A stretch of 64,000 nucleotides of DNA from CAZGAQ01 sp964523405 (GTDB lineage: Bacteria > Planctomycetota > Phycisphaerae > UBA1845 > Fen-1342), in NCBI GenBank assembly GCA_964523405.1, contig CAZGAQ010000027.1, positions 9,795-73,794 of the forward strand, written 5' to 3'. The position numbers were made by a program, and so were the translations under genes. The notes beneath the pieces are model-generated. The model was not told the DNA's origin. It made no database searches and saw only the letters and a program-made list of their open reading frames with translations. Shown here piece by piece: positions 27,985 to 37,201 of the stretch (the stretch's first letter is position 1; each line of letters begins with the position of its first letter).

Positions 27985-29436
27985 ATGTCCGCCGAGATTC
28001 GCCACTATTGCGGTTTGTTTGGAATTGCCAATCACCCCGACGCCGCGGAGCTGACCTACCTTGGGCTGTATGCCCAGCAGCACCGGGGTCAGGAGTCGGC
28101 GGGGATGACGACCGCGGATGGTCGGCGGCTGCAACGGCGGGGCGGGCTGGGGCTGGTCACGGATGCGATTGGGCAGCGTGATCTGAGCGAGATTCGTGCC
28201 CCCATGGCCATCGGGCACGTACGCTACTCGACGACTGGCTCGTGCAGTGCGTCCAACGCGCAGCCGCTGCTCGTCAATTGCTCGATCGGGCAGGTCGCGA
28301 TCGCGCACAACGGCAACCTGGTGAATGCCGGCGTGATCCGCACGGATTACGAGGCGCACGGGCACATTTTCTCCTCGACTTCGGACACCGAAGTGATCCT
28401 GCACATGCTTGCGGATATGCAGTTTGTGGAGAAGCCGGATCCGCTGGCGGCCGTCCTGCGGCGCCTGTGCGGCTCCTACTGCCTGCTGCTGCAGTATCCG
28501 GATCGCATCGAGGCGGTGCGCGATCCGTCGGGCAACCGGCCGCTGTGCCTGGGGCGCCTGGGCGAGGCGTGGGTGGTGGCGAGCGAGACGTGCGCGCTGG
28601 ACATCATCGACGCGGTGTACGTGCGTGACGTGGAGCCGGGGGAGATCGTGACGCTGTCGCACGCGGGGATGACGTCGCGCCGCTTCGTCGAGCCGGCGCA
28701 GGTCCACAAGGCGCATTGCATCTTTGAGCATGTGTATTTTGCCGACCCGGCCAGCTTCGTGTTCGGCGAGAACGTACACCTGATGCGGCTGGCGACGGGG
28801 CGGGCGCTGGCGCGCGAGGCGCCGGCCGAGGCGGACCTGGTGATTGCCGTGCCGAACTGCGCCCGCTGTGCGGCGCTGGGCTACCACGAGACCTCGGGCT
28901 TGCCGATTGGGCGCGGATTCACGACCAACCACTACATCGGGCGCTCGTTCATCCAGCCAACCCAGACCATCCGCGATCTCACGGTGCGGCTGAAGCTCAA
29001 CCCGATCCGCGGCAGCGTGGCCGGCAAGCGCATTGTGGTCGTCGAGGACTCGGTGGTGCGCGGCACCACGACGCGCGGCAAGATGCAGTCGCTGCGCAAG
29101 GCCGGGGCCAAGGAGATTCACCTGCGCGTCGCGAGCCCGCCGATCCGACATCCCTGCTACTACGGGATCGACTTTCCCAGCCGCGAGGAGCTGGTCGCCA
29201 ACCAGCGCTCGGTCGAGCAGATTCGCGCGTTTTTGGGAGTGGACTCGCTGGCGTACCTTTCGCTGGAGGGGCTGCTGGCGGCCGCTAAGACCGCCAACGC
29301 GGACTTTTGCCACGCGTGCTTCTCCGGGGAGTATCCGATTCCCATCGATCCGAATTTTCAGAAAGACGTGTTCGAGCACCACCAGATGCGTTTCTTTGAC
29401 GCGACGGGGCAACTGGGCGGGGCGGCCCCGGGTTGA
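27985..29436 (+). CDS. purF: amidophosphoribosyltransferase
   Basis: This is the first committed enzyme of purine synthesis; it transfers glutamine nitrogen to PRPP. The glutaminase nucleophile is C9 after a short propeptide (MSAEIRHY), so autocleavage is expected. Family blocks are GLYAQQHRGQESAG, GHVRYSTTGS, HNGNLVN and the PRPP loop RIVVVEDSVVRGTTTRG. Cysteines in AHCIFEHVYF, RHPCYYG and DFCHACFSGEYP match the iron-sulfur-binding Bacillus-type enzyme. The length of 483 residues is typical. The ATG at 27985 sits where family similarity starts. The frame is open far upstream, antisense to lptD, but that part is not coding. Confidence 0.96.
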   Translation: MSAEIRHYCGLFGIANHPDAAELTYLGLYAQQHRGQESAGMTTADGRRLQRRGGLGLVTDAIGQRDLSEIRAPMAIGHVRYSTTGSCSASNAQPLLVNCSIGQVAIAHNGNLVNAGVIRTDYEAHGHIFSSTSDTEVILHMLADMQFVEKPDPLAAVLRRLCGSYCLLLQYPDRIEAVRDPSGNRPLCLGRLGEAWVVASETCALDIIDAVYVRDVEPGEIVTLSHAGMTSRRFVEPAQVHKAHCIFEHVYFADPASFVFGENVHLMRLATGRALAREAPAEADLVIAVPNCARCAALGYHETSGLPIGRGFTTNHYIGRSFIQPTQTIRDLTVRLKLNPIRGSVAGKRIVVVEDSVVRGTTTRGKMQSLRKAGAKEIHLRVASPPIRHPCYYGIDFPSREELVANQRSVEQIRAFLGVDSLAYLSLEGLLAAAKTANADFCHACFSGEYPIPIDPNFQKDVFEHHQMRFFDATGQLGGAAPG

Positions 29437-29616
29437 GGCTGCGGCGCAGGCGGGCGCGGCTGGGCGCCATCCGGCGCGTGTCCGCGGACGGGGGGCCAGT
29501 GATTTCGCGCCAAGCGTCCCGTTTTCACGGACGCATGCGGTAGCGGTCGGGGTGAATTTCCGCCACCCGCGGATTTCGCCTACGCAGGGGCAGGCAATCC
29601 GCCTACGATCCGGGGC

Positions 29617-32277
29617 ATGCACGATCTGCCGCTCATTACCACCATCGCCGCCGGGCTCACCGGCGCCTGGCTGCTGGGGCTGCTGACCCAGCGGTTGGGG
29701 CTCTCGCCGATTGTCGGGTACCTGTTGGCCGGGGTCCTCATCGGGCCGCATACGCCCGGGTTTGTCGGTGACGTTCCGCTGGCCCATCAACTGGCCGAGA
29801 TCGGCGTGATTCTGCTGATGTTCGGCGTTGGCTTGCACTTCCAATTCAAGGACCTGTTGGCCGTCAAGGGCGTGGCCGTTCCCGGCGCCGTGGTGCAGAG
29901 CGCGGCCGCGACGGCCTTGGCGCTGCTGCTGTTCACGGCGCTCGGGTTGCCGGCCAAGACGAGCGCCGTGATCGGGATGGCGATGGCCGTGGCGAGCACC
30001 GTCGTCCTCATGCGCGTGCTGATGGACGCAGACGCGCTGCAGTCGCCGCAGGGGCACGTGGCCGTCGGCTGGCTGATCGTGGAGGACGTCTTCACGGTGG
30101 TGCTGCTGGTGCTCCTGCCCGTGCTGGGCAGTCCGGCGGGGTCCGGGGGCGCGGTGGACGGGGGGGCGCCGGCGGCGGGTGGGGCCACGGTGGCGGCGGC
30201 CATCGCCGTGGCGCTGCTCAAGCTCGTCGTGCTGGCCGGCGTCGTGCTGGTTGGCGGGGCGCGGGTCATTCCGTGGATTCTCGTGCAGGTGGCCCGGTTG
30301 CGGTCGCGCGAGCTGTTCACCCTGACCGTGCTTGTGTTTTCGATCGCGATCGCGACCGGTGCGTACTACGTGTTCGGTGCCTCGATGGCGCTGGGTGCCT
30401 TCCTGGCCGGGATGGTTGTGGCGCAGTCGCCGCTGAGTCATCAGGCGGCGGCCGACGCGTTGCCGCTCCGGGATGCCTTTGCCGTGCTGTTTTTCGTGTC
30501 CGTGGGGATGCTGTTCGATCCGGCCTTCGTCGTGCATGAGCCGCTCATGTTGCTGGCGGCCCTGGGAATCATCCTGGTGGGCAAGCCGCTGGCCGCGCTG
30601 GCGATTGTGGCGTTGCTCGGGCACGGGGTGCGCACGGGGCTCACCGTAGCGCTGGGGTTGGCCCAGATCGGCGAGTTCTCGTTCATTCTGTCGCAGCTTG
30701 CCGGGCAACATGGCTTGATGCCGCCGATCGGGCACAACCTGCTCGTCGCGGCCGCAATCATTTCCATCACGCTGAATCCACTGTTATTCCGGCTGTTGCC
30801 GCGGCTGGAAGCGTGGTTGCGCGGGCATCCGTACTTGTGGCACCTGCTGAACGGGCGGGCCGAACGGCAGGCGCTGGCCGTCAATGCGGCCACGGCGGAG
30901 TCCCTCCGCCGGCGCGACCCCGCACCGCGGTTAGCCGTGGTGATCGGCTACGGGCCGGTGGGGCGTTCGGTCCACAACGCGCTGCGCGAAGCCCGGCTGA
31001 CGACCGCGGTGATCGATCTCAACATCTCATCCATCGCGGCACTCCGGACCGCGGGCGTGGCGGCCGTCTTTGGGAACGCGGCCCATGAGAGCATTCTTGA
31101 ACAGGCCGGCGTTCGGCAGGCCTCGCACGTGGTGCTAACGCTGCCGCAGTCGTCAGACCGGGCCGCCATTGTGGCGGCCGTGCGCCACCTGAATCCGGCC
31201 GCGCGCGTGCTGGTGCGGGCGCGCTATCTGCGCGAGCGTGCGGACCTGGAGCAGGCCGGGGCCACGGCGGCGGTGTTCGAAGAAGCGGAGGCGGCGGTCG
31301 GGCTGGCCCGCCTGGTACTCGCGGATACCGGTGTGCAGCGGGCGGCCGCGGAGCGCAAGGCCCGGGAACTGCGGTTGCAGCTGATCGTGGAGAATGTCGC
31401 CGACATCCGCGCGCGGCGTGTCCGCAGCGTGATGGTCCCGTGGACGCGGGTGCGGCGGCTGCGCACCTCGAGCGGTCGGGATGAGGTCCTGGCCCGCATC
31501 GCGCAGGAGCGGTACTCGCGCTGGCCGGTCGAGGGAGCGCACGGGCAGGTGGTCGGCTATCTCCTCGCGAAGGACCTGATCGCGCAGCCCAACGTGGCGG
31601 ATTGGCGCGACCTGGTCCGTCCGCTGCAGTCCCTTTCGCCGGACGAGGACATCGAGACGGCTCTGGAGCGCTTGCAGGCCCAGGGCGTGTCCGTGTGTCT
31701 GGTCGCGGACGCGGGCCAGCCCGTTGGCCTCATCACTCTCGATGACGTTCTCGAGCAGGTCATCGGACGGATCGAGGACGAATACCCGCATGCGCCGGGC
31801 GTCTCGGTACGCGCGGCGCTGCTCGACGGGGCGGTACTGCTGGACCTGCCGGCCGGCACGGGCGAAGAAGCGATCCGCCGTCTGGCGGCGGCGCTGCCGG
31901 CCGAGCGGCTGCCCCGGGGCCGAGACGCAGCCTGGGTCGCGCAGCTCGCCCTCGCGCGGGAGCGGGAAGTCTCGACTGACTTGGGTATCGGCGTCGCGCT
32001 CCCGCACGCCCGCTGTCCGCAACTCGCGGCGCCGCTGATTGCCTTCGGACGCGCGGCGGGGGGCGTGATCTTCGCGCCGGAGTCTCCGGAACCCGTGCGT
32101 TTTGTCTGCCTGCTGGTCACGCCGGCCGAGCAACCCGAAGTCCAGCTCACGCTGCTCGGACGGCTGTCCCGCAGTCTGGCGGACACGGCGCTCCGCGATC
32201 GGCTGGCCGCGGCCACGACGGCGCTGGAAGTGGTTGATCTGTTGGCCGGGCAGGACGCACCGTCGGCGGCTACCTGA
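29617..32277 (+). CDS. CPA2 cation/proton antiporter fused to RCK, CBS and PTS EIIA-like domains
   Basis: The 886-residue protein has four parts in order. Residues 1-395 are a KefB/RosB-like antiporter with about 12 membrane helices, including LSPIVGYLLAGVLIGPHTPG. Residues 438-550 are an RCK/TrkA-N nucleotide-binding domain (VVIGYGPVGRS, 441-451). Residues 600-715 are a CBS pair like that of CorC/HlyC proteins (RVRSVMVPWTRV). Residues 720-880 are a domain with the EIIA-Fru signature GVALPHAR (phospho-acceptor H797). The tail suggests control of ion exchange by nucleotide and by phosphorylation. It ends 8 bp inside the opposite-strand phosphatase gene. Confidence 0.88.
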   Translation: MHDLPLITTIAAGLTGAWLLGLLTQRLGLSPIVGYLLAGVLIGPHTPGFVGDVPLAHQLAEIGVILLMFGVGLHFQFKDLLAVKGVAVPGAVVQSAAATALALLLFTALGLPAKTSAVIGMAMAVASTVVLMRVLMDADALQSPQGHVAVGWLIVEDVFTVVLLVLLPVLGSPAGSGGAVDGGAPAAGGATVAAAIAVALLKLVVLAGVVLVGGARVIPWILVQVARLRSRELFTLTVLVFSIAIATGAYYVFGASMALGAFLAGMVVAQSPLSHQAAADALPLRDAFAVLFFVSVGMLFDPAFVVHEPLMLLAALGIILVGKPLAALAIVALLGHGVRTGLTVALGLAQIGEFSFILSQLAGQHGLMPPIGHNLLVAAAIISITLNPLLFRLLPRLEAWLRGHPYLWHLLNGRAERQALAVNAATAESLRRRDPAPRLAVVIGYGPVGRSVHNALREARLTTAVIDLNISSIAALRTAGVAAVFGNAAHESILEQAGVRQASHVVLTLPQSSDRAAIVAAVRHLNPAARVLVRARYLRERADLEQAGATAAVFEEAEAAVGLARLVLADTGVQRAAAERKARELRLQLIVENVADIRARRVRSVMVPWTRVRRLRTSSGRDEVLARIAQERYSRWPVEGAHGQVVGYLLAKDLIAQPNVADWRDLVRPLQSLSPDEDIETALERLQAQGVSVCLVADAGQPVGLITLDDVLEQVIGRIEDEYPHAPGVSVRAALLDGAVLLDLPAGTGEEAIRRLAAALPAERLPRGRDAAWVAQLALAREREVSTDLGIGVALPHARCPQLAAPLIAFGRAAGGVIFAPESPEPVRFVCLLVTPAEQPEVQLTLLGRLSRSLADTALRDRLAAATTALEVVDLLAGQDAPSAAT

Positions 32278-33325
32278 AGCCGATCTCGGCGACGACCGGG
32301 CGATGATCGGAGCCCGTGGGGGCCGCGAGATAAGAGCGGGGGCTGGTCAGCGCGGGGGATAGATACAGATGGTCCAGCCGCAGCCCCGGAATCCACCCCA
32401 GCCACGGGTTCTTGTGGTGCCAGGTCGCGCGGCGGCCGTAGCCGCCCAGGTCGTGTACGTCGCGCAATCCGAGGCGGCGCAGCGCATCGGCGCAGTAGCT
32501 CGCGTCCGTGAAGTTGAAGTCGCCGCACAGGACGATCGGGAGTTGCTCGGCGCGCAGCAGTTCGAGCAGCTTGGCGAACTGGCGGCGCTGTCGGCCGAAA
32601 GCATGCAGGCTCGTCGGGGGCAGCATGTGCACGTTGTATACTGCGACCGGACGGCCGCCGAGGTCCAGTACGGCTCGTGCTTGCGGGCCGGCGACGATCG
32701 GCAGCGGCAACGCGCCGTCCACGTCGGTCAGCGGCGCGCGGGCGTACAGGCCGATGCCGCGGCAATCGCCGGGCGTGAAGGCATAGGCCGCCGGCAGCAG
32801 CGGCAGGAGTTGTGGCTCAAGTGCCGCCCGCCAGTCGGCGGAGTACTCCTGCAGCAGCAGCAGGTCCGGGGCCACCGCGCGGACGGCCTGTGCCGCGGCG
32901 TCGTACGTCCGGCTGGTGCGGAGCACGTTCAGCGTCATCACGCGCAGCGTCGGCCCGGCGGCCGGTGGCGCGGTCCGCGGCCAAGACTTGAGCAGCTCGC
33001 CGCCGACGGTGGGGAGCACGATGAGGGTTAGTGTCAGCGCCAGCCACCGGGCGCGCAGCCGGATGGCGACCAGCAGCTCCAACGCGGCCACCAGGCCGAT
33101 GTGGAACGTGAAGGTCCGGAACAGGAATGCCGGCCAGGCGCAGATGTCGTGCAAGTCGCCGTGGGGCTGCAAGTCCTGCGGGAACAGATGGGCCAGCAGG
33201 AGCGCCGCGACGGCCCCCACGGCGTACAGCCACGCCTGGCGAAGCGCGTGTCGCCGCCAGCACACCGGTCGGGAATGCACCGGCGGCGGTATCTCCTGCG
33301 CGTCGACGACGGGTACGGTCTTCAT
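32270..33325 (-). CDS. membrane-anchored endonuclease/exonuclease/phosphatase (EEP) protein, copy 2
   Basis: The 351-residue protein has about three membrane helices in residues 25-115, then an EEP domain with LRVMTLNV, the acidic LLLQEYSADW, GDFNF and the C-terminal GSDHRPVVAEIGF. These motifs place catalytic Asn, Glu, Asp and His in the usual order. The domain faces either cytoplasm or periplasm; topology is not clear. Relatives include membrane-linked phosphoesterases of the VanX/EndoU-adjacent EEP group with unknown substrates. ATG at 33325 overlaps the stop of the upstream paralogue (ATGA), showing translational coupling. AGGA lies just upstream. Confidence 0.85.
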   Translation of the reverse strand: MKTVPVVDAQEIPPPVHSRPVCWRRHALRQAWLYAVGAVAALLLAHLFPQDLQPHGDLHDICAWPAFLFRTFTFHIGLVAALELLVAIRLRARWLALTLTLIVLPTVGGELLKSWPRTAPPAAGPTLRVMTLNVLRTSRTYDAAAQAVRAVAPDLLLLQEYSADWRAALEPQLLPLLPAAYAFTPGDCRGIGLYARAPLTDVDGALPLPIVAGPQARAVLDLGGRPVAVYNVHMLPPTSLHAFGRQRRQFAKLLELLRAEQLPIVLCGDFNFTDASYCADALRRLGLRDVHDLGGYGRRATWHHKNPWLGWIPGLRLDHLYLSPALTSPRSYLAAPTGSDHRPVVAEIGFR

Positions 33326-34380
33326 GGGAATCCTACCTCGGCTACGACCGGGCGATGGTCCGAGCCCTGGCCGTAGCCGGTGCGGCTTGCGGAACTCGTG
33401 AGCTCGCCCGAGAGGTACACGTGGTCCAGGCGCAGTCCGGGAACGTAACGGAATGGACCGATCACGGGCCAAGTCGTGCCGCGGCCGGTGCCGGACAGGT
33501 CGTGCGCATCACGGATGCCCAGCCGCCGCAGCTCGTCCGCGTAGGCGCTATCGCCGGTGAAGTTGAAATCACCACAGATGATGAAGGGCCGTGTCTCGCG
33601 CCGCAACTGCGCGCACAGGTCGCGGAACATAGCGCGTTGCTCACAGGTATGGGGCACACCCTGCGGTGGCATGAGGTGGACGTTGTAGAGGGCGACGGTG
33701 CGCCCGCTGATCTGCGTGGTGAGGCGCATTTGCGGCAGGCCGTAGCGCCCGAGTTGCGGCTGCGGCGTCTCCTGAAGCGGCCGACGGGAATAGACGGCGA
33801 CGCCGAAGCAGCCGTCCATGACGACGTGCCGGGCGTGGGGATACTCGCGGGCGAGTGCCGGCGCGAGGGCCGTGTGCCAGTGCGTGGCGTATTCCTGGAA
33901 GACAATGATGTCCGGATGGACGGCCAGCACTTCGGTGATGATCGCGTCGGCTGCAGCGTTCGTCTGCAGGAGGTTGGCGGAGAGGATGCGCACGGTCTCG
34001 CCGGCGATGGCCGGCTTCGCGCGCGGGACGCACGACCAGACGGCCGGGCCCAGCGCGAAGAACGTCAGTGGCAGCGTTGCCAGCAGCAGCCAGCGGCGCC
34101 GCAGGAGCAGCGCGACGGCGCCGGCAGACGCGACGACCATGCCCAGGTGAAAGAGGAATGTGCGGATGATGAACGCCGTCCAGGCGGTGCGGACGTAGCC
34201 GGGTGTTTCGTTGGTGAAATCCTGAGGAAAGAGCCACGCGAACGCGACGGCCGCATACGCGGCGCCGACGACGAGCCACGCCTGCCACGTCAGCATGCGT
34301 TTCCGGGCCGCCCAGGAGGGCAGCAGGAGGCGGAGGGCCCAGGGACGGATCCGCTCGGCGACGGCGACGACGGCGCTCAT
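33322..34380 (-). CDS. membrane-anchored EEP protein, copy 1
   Basis: This 352-residue paralogue of the next gene has the same plan: N-terminal membrane helices in residues 20-130, then an EEP domain with VRILSANLLQ, IIVFQEYATHW, FIICGDFNFTG and GSDHRPVVAEVGF. The shared plan suggests a local duplication. The ATG at 34380 is preferred to the GTG 6 bp upstream. It is divergent from the sugar-dehydrogenase-like lipoprotein; 112 bp separate the two starts. Confidence 0.85.
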   Translation of the reverse strand: MSAVVAVAERIRPWALRLLLPSWAARKRMLTWQAWLVVGAAYAAVAFAWLFPQDFTNETPGYVRTAWTAFIIRTFLFHLGMVVASAGAVALLLRRRWLLLATLPLTFFALGPAVWSCVPRAKPAIAGETVRILSANLLQTNAAADAIITEVLAVHPDIIVFQEYATHWHTALAPALAREYPHARHVVMDGCFGVAVYSRRPLQETPQPQLGRYGLPQMRLTTQISGRTVALYNVHLMPPQGVPHTCEQRAMFRDLCAQLRRETRPFIICGDFNFTGDSAYADELRRLGIRDAHDLSGTGRGTTWPVIGPFRYVPGLRLDHVYLSGELTSSASRTGYGQGSDHRPVVAEVGFP

Positions 34381-34492
34381 AGACACTATATAGGCGAAGG
34401 GCGGCCAGAGTTCACGGCGGGCTGGCGGACGGGGTTGACGGGGCGCTACAATTTACGCGGTTTACCCCGCCAGCGGGGGACGAGGAAGGAAC

Positions 34493-35857
34493 ATGAAACA
34501 ACCGAGTCTGCGGCGCCGCGTGTGTGTATGGGTCAGCGGTGGGGCGCTCTTGGCTACCGGGCTGCTGCTCGTGGGCGGTTGCCCGACGACCAAGCCGGTC
34601 TCCCCGCTTCCCGACGATGCGCCGATTATCGCGCTAACCCGGATCGCGACCGGGTTTACGGCGCCGGTGGCGCTGTGCGCTCCGGATGACGGGACCGGAC
34701 GGCTATTCGTCGCGGACCAGGTGGGCGTGATCTGGGTGGTCAAGTCCTCCGGCACCGTGCTCAGCACGCCGCTGCTGGACCTGCGCTCGCAGGTTGCCAC
34801 CGGCACATTTCCCGATGAACGCGGTCTCTTGGGCATGGCGCTGCATCCCTCGTTTGCCGCAAACGACCGGTTCTACGTGTTCTACACCGCCGCGCCGGGC
34901 AGTGACGCGCCAGAGGGCGCGGCCACCGAGGTCTTCGTGTCCGAGTTCCGCATCTCGGCCTCCGACCCGAACGTGGCGGAGGCGGACACCGAGCGCGTCC
35001 TGCTGCGGATGGCCAAGCCGCAGACCAATCACAATGGTGGGCAACTGGCGTTCGGACCGGATGGGTATTTGTACATCGGCGTGGGGGACGGTGGCGGGTC
35101 GGGTGATCTCGGTACCGGGCACACGTTGCTGCTCGGCAATGCCCAGGACAAGACGAACCTGCTCGGCAAGATTCTGCGGATCGACCCGTTGGTGGGCGAT
35201 CCCTACGACACGCCGTCGGATAACCCTTACGCGGGCTCGAGCACCGCGCGGCACGAGATTTACGCCTACGGCTTCCGCAATCCCTGGCGCTTTTCGTTCG
35301 ACGTCCACGGCGGTACGACGCGGCTGTTCGCGGGTGATGTCGGGCAGACACTGATGGAGGAGATTGACCTGGTCGCCTCGGGCGGCAACTACGGCTGGAA
35401 CCGCAAGGAAGGCTCGCTGTGTTTTGACCCGCTGGCGCCGAGCAGCCCGCCGAGCACGTGCGCCAGCGCCGGTCTGGACGGCGCCGCTTTCCGCGCTCCG
35501 CTCCTGGAATACCGGCACACCGATGATTCCGGCAACGCGTACGGGACGGCGGTGGTGGGGGGCTACGTGTATCGCGGCAGCGCCGTGGCGGCGCTGACCG
35601 GTCTCTACCTGTTCGGCGATTTCTCGGCGAACTCCTCGGCCGCAGAGGGCAAGCTCTTTGTTGGTACGGAAGGCACGGCCGGCACGTGGTCGTTCCAGGA
35701 GGCCGGGATTCTGGGGACCAGCGCTGGGCGGATGGGGCGCTACCTGCTGGGCTTCGGGCGCGATGCTGACGGCGAGCTGTACGTGCTGACCCGCGGCAGT
35801 TCGGCCACGGGCACCGGTATGGTGCACCGCGTAACGGGTTACACGCCGGGCACGTAG
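34493..35857 (+). CDS. lipoprotein, PQQ-dependent sugar (glucose/sorbosone) dehydrogenase-like
   Basis: The 454-residue protein starts with a lipoprotein signal peptide (LLLVGGC, C30). It then matches the six-bladed beta-propeller of soluble aldose sugar dehydrogenases. Telling blocks are RLFVADQVGVIWVV, DERGLLGMALHPSF, NHNGGQLAFGPDGYLYIGVG, NPWRFSFD and GGNYGWNRKEG. The His of NHNGG and the GFRNPWR Arg/Asn residues are typical of PQQ contacts. No PQQ biosynthesis genes lie in the window. It probably oxidises a sugar or sugar alcohol at the cell surface; the substrate is not predictable. Confidence 0.85.
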   Translation: MKQPSLRRRVCVWVSGGALLATGLLLVGGCPTTKPVSPLPDDAPIIALTRIATGFTAPVALCAPDDGTGRLFVADQVGVIWVVKSSGTVLSTPLLDLRSQVATGTFPDERGLLGMALHPSFAANDRFYVFYTAAPGSDAPEGAATEVFVSEFRISASDPNVAEADTERVLLRMAKPQTNHNGGQLAFGPDGYLYIGVGDGGGSGDLGTGHTLLLGNAQDKTNLLGKILRIDPLVGDPYDTPSDNPYAGSSTARHEIYAYGFRNPWRFSFDVHGGTTRLFAGDVGQTLMEEIDLVASGGNYGWNRKEGSLCFDPLAPSSPPSTCASAGLDGAAFRAPLLEYRHTDDSGNAYGTAVVGGYVYRGSAVAALTGLYLFGDFSANSSAAEGKLFVGTEGTAGTWSFQEAGILGTSAGRMGRYLLGFGRDADGELYVLTRGSSATGTGMVHRVTGYTPGT

Positions 35858-35902
35858 GTGCGCCGGGTGGGCGACGGTTCGTGACGCGGACAAGAAAGGG
35901 GA

Positions 35903-35942
35903 ACGGTCCCGGTGCTGGCAGGGGGTGCGCAGCCGGGACCGT
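35903..35942. terminator. hairpin between convergent genes
   Basis: ACGGTCCCGG at 35903-35912 pairs perfectly with CCGGGACCGT at 35933-35942, with a 20-nt loop. It lies between the convergent lipoprotein and TadG-like genes and could act in both directions. No U-tract is seen. Confidence 0.5.
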
Positions 35943-35971
35943 CCGAAGGTGCAGGTGGGGGTCTGGCGGTG

Positions 35972-37144
35972 CTACCGGCACAAGACGACGGGCTTGTACA
36001 CATAGTAGCTGTTGTTGTTCGTGCCGCCGATCGCGGCGGAGTCCTTCACGATGGCCGGCTGGATGATCACGCGCTTGCCGCTCATCGAGCCGGTCAGCTT
36101 GACGTACATGATGCGCACGCCGGCGAAGCCGACGATCGTGTACTGGGCGTTGTTGCCGTTGCCGGCTACCGTGACGAACAGGGGAATCGCGCGCGGCTGG
36201 CCCTTGATGGCCTCGAGGTCGTCCTTGATCGCGGCGCTGAGCCCGGTGTCGCCGTTGAGTTGCAGCGTGCCGTCGGAGCCGAGCCGGAGCTCGCCGCCGA
36301 AGTACGCCAGGTCATCGGCGCTGACGCCGTAGCGGATCTGCCGCGAGATGTCGCACGTGCTGTTGTTGGGGGATCCGATATCGACGGTGCCGAAGTTGCC
36401 GGGTGGCAACTGGCCGACGCCGGCTCCGGGGTAGAGGTTCAGTTCGGGAATACCGTCGCCGCCGTTCGAGACGCTGCCGGAATCCTTGTCGTAGGTGTAG
36501 AGGTCGTTGCTGCTGCCGGCCGGGCTGGTGATCAGGGTCAGCCAGGCGTTGCGGTGCAGCGCCAGCGGCATCAGGTGCGCCGTCTGGTCGGGATGCGAGA
36601 CGCGAAAGCCGATGATCCCATCCTGGAACCCGGCGGTCGCCTGCGACTCAATGGCGTTCGAGCTGACGCCGAACACGGGGGCGAACGTCAAGGGAATCGC
36701 GGCATTCCGCGTGCCGTCACAGCGCAAGCGGGCGGTCACGGTGTTGAACTTGGCGAGCTGCGCACAGTCGATCGGCGTGGCGCGGTCGCGCAGGTCAGCC
36801 AGGTATCCGAGCACGACGTCGCCTTCGGGGGCGTTGCCCGCGTTCAGGTCGCACTGCAGGTTGAGCCCCAGGACGCGGTGCAGGTTCACGAAGTCGACCG
36901 TGGACTGGCGCGCGGCGGCGTACACCGCGTTGCGCTGGGTGACGCCCTTCAGGCGGTCATCATCCAGGAGACGATCGGCGCCGGCCAGCGCGGCCGCATC
37001 GGCGGCGGACTGCAGCTCGGTGCGGGCGGTGCTGACGACACCGATGTCGACGGTCAGGGCGACCATGCCGAACAGGACGATCGCGGAGGCGACCACCTGG
37101 ACGGCGACGGCGCCGCGACGAGTATGTTGGTGTTGCGTGAGCAT
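35972..37144 (-). CDS. TadG-like Flp pilus-associated protein
   Basis: The 390-residue protein has a short basic N-terminus (MLTQHQHTRRGAVAVQ) followed by a membrane helix up to residue 30. ARTELQSAADAAALAGADRL then matches the TadE/TadG-type Flp pilus proteins (pfam TadG-like Tad domain). The long C-terminal part (residues 60-390) is not recognisable and has no evident von Willebrand domain. It is probably inserted in the inner membrane and faces outward. No other Tad genes (TadA ATPase, CpaB, secretin) are in the window. ATG at 37144 has GGAAG 5 bp upstream; a second ATG at 37156 is possible. It is preceded by its partner with a 45-bp gap. Confidence 0.7.
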   Translation of the reverse strand: MLTQHQHTRRGAVAVQVVASAIVLFGMVALTVDIGVVSTARTELQSAADAAALAGADRLLDDDRLKGVTQRNAVYAAARQSTVDFVNLHRVLGLNLQCDLNAGNAPEGDVVLGYLADLRDRATPIDCAQLAKFNTVTARLRCDGTRNAAIPLTFAPVFGVSSNAIESQATAGFQDGIIGFRVSHPDQTAHLMPLALHRNAWLTLITSPAGSSNDLYTYDKDSGSVSNGGDGIPELNLYPGAGVGQLPPGNFGTVDIGSPNNSTCDISRQIRYGVSADDLAYFGGELRLGSDGTLQLNGDTGLSAAIKDDLEAIKGQPRAIPLFVTVAGNGNNAQYTIVGFAGVRIMYVKLTGSMSGKRVIIQPAIVKDSAAIGGTNNNSYYVYKPVVLCR

Positions 37145-37201
37145 GTTGGCTTCCATCCGTATGAACGCCTGGGAACACGACGCGAACGCGCCGCCGCACG
37201 A

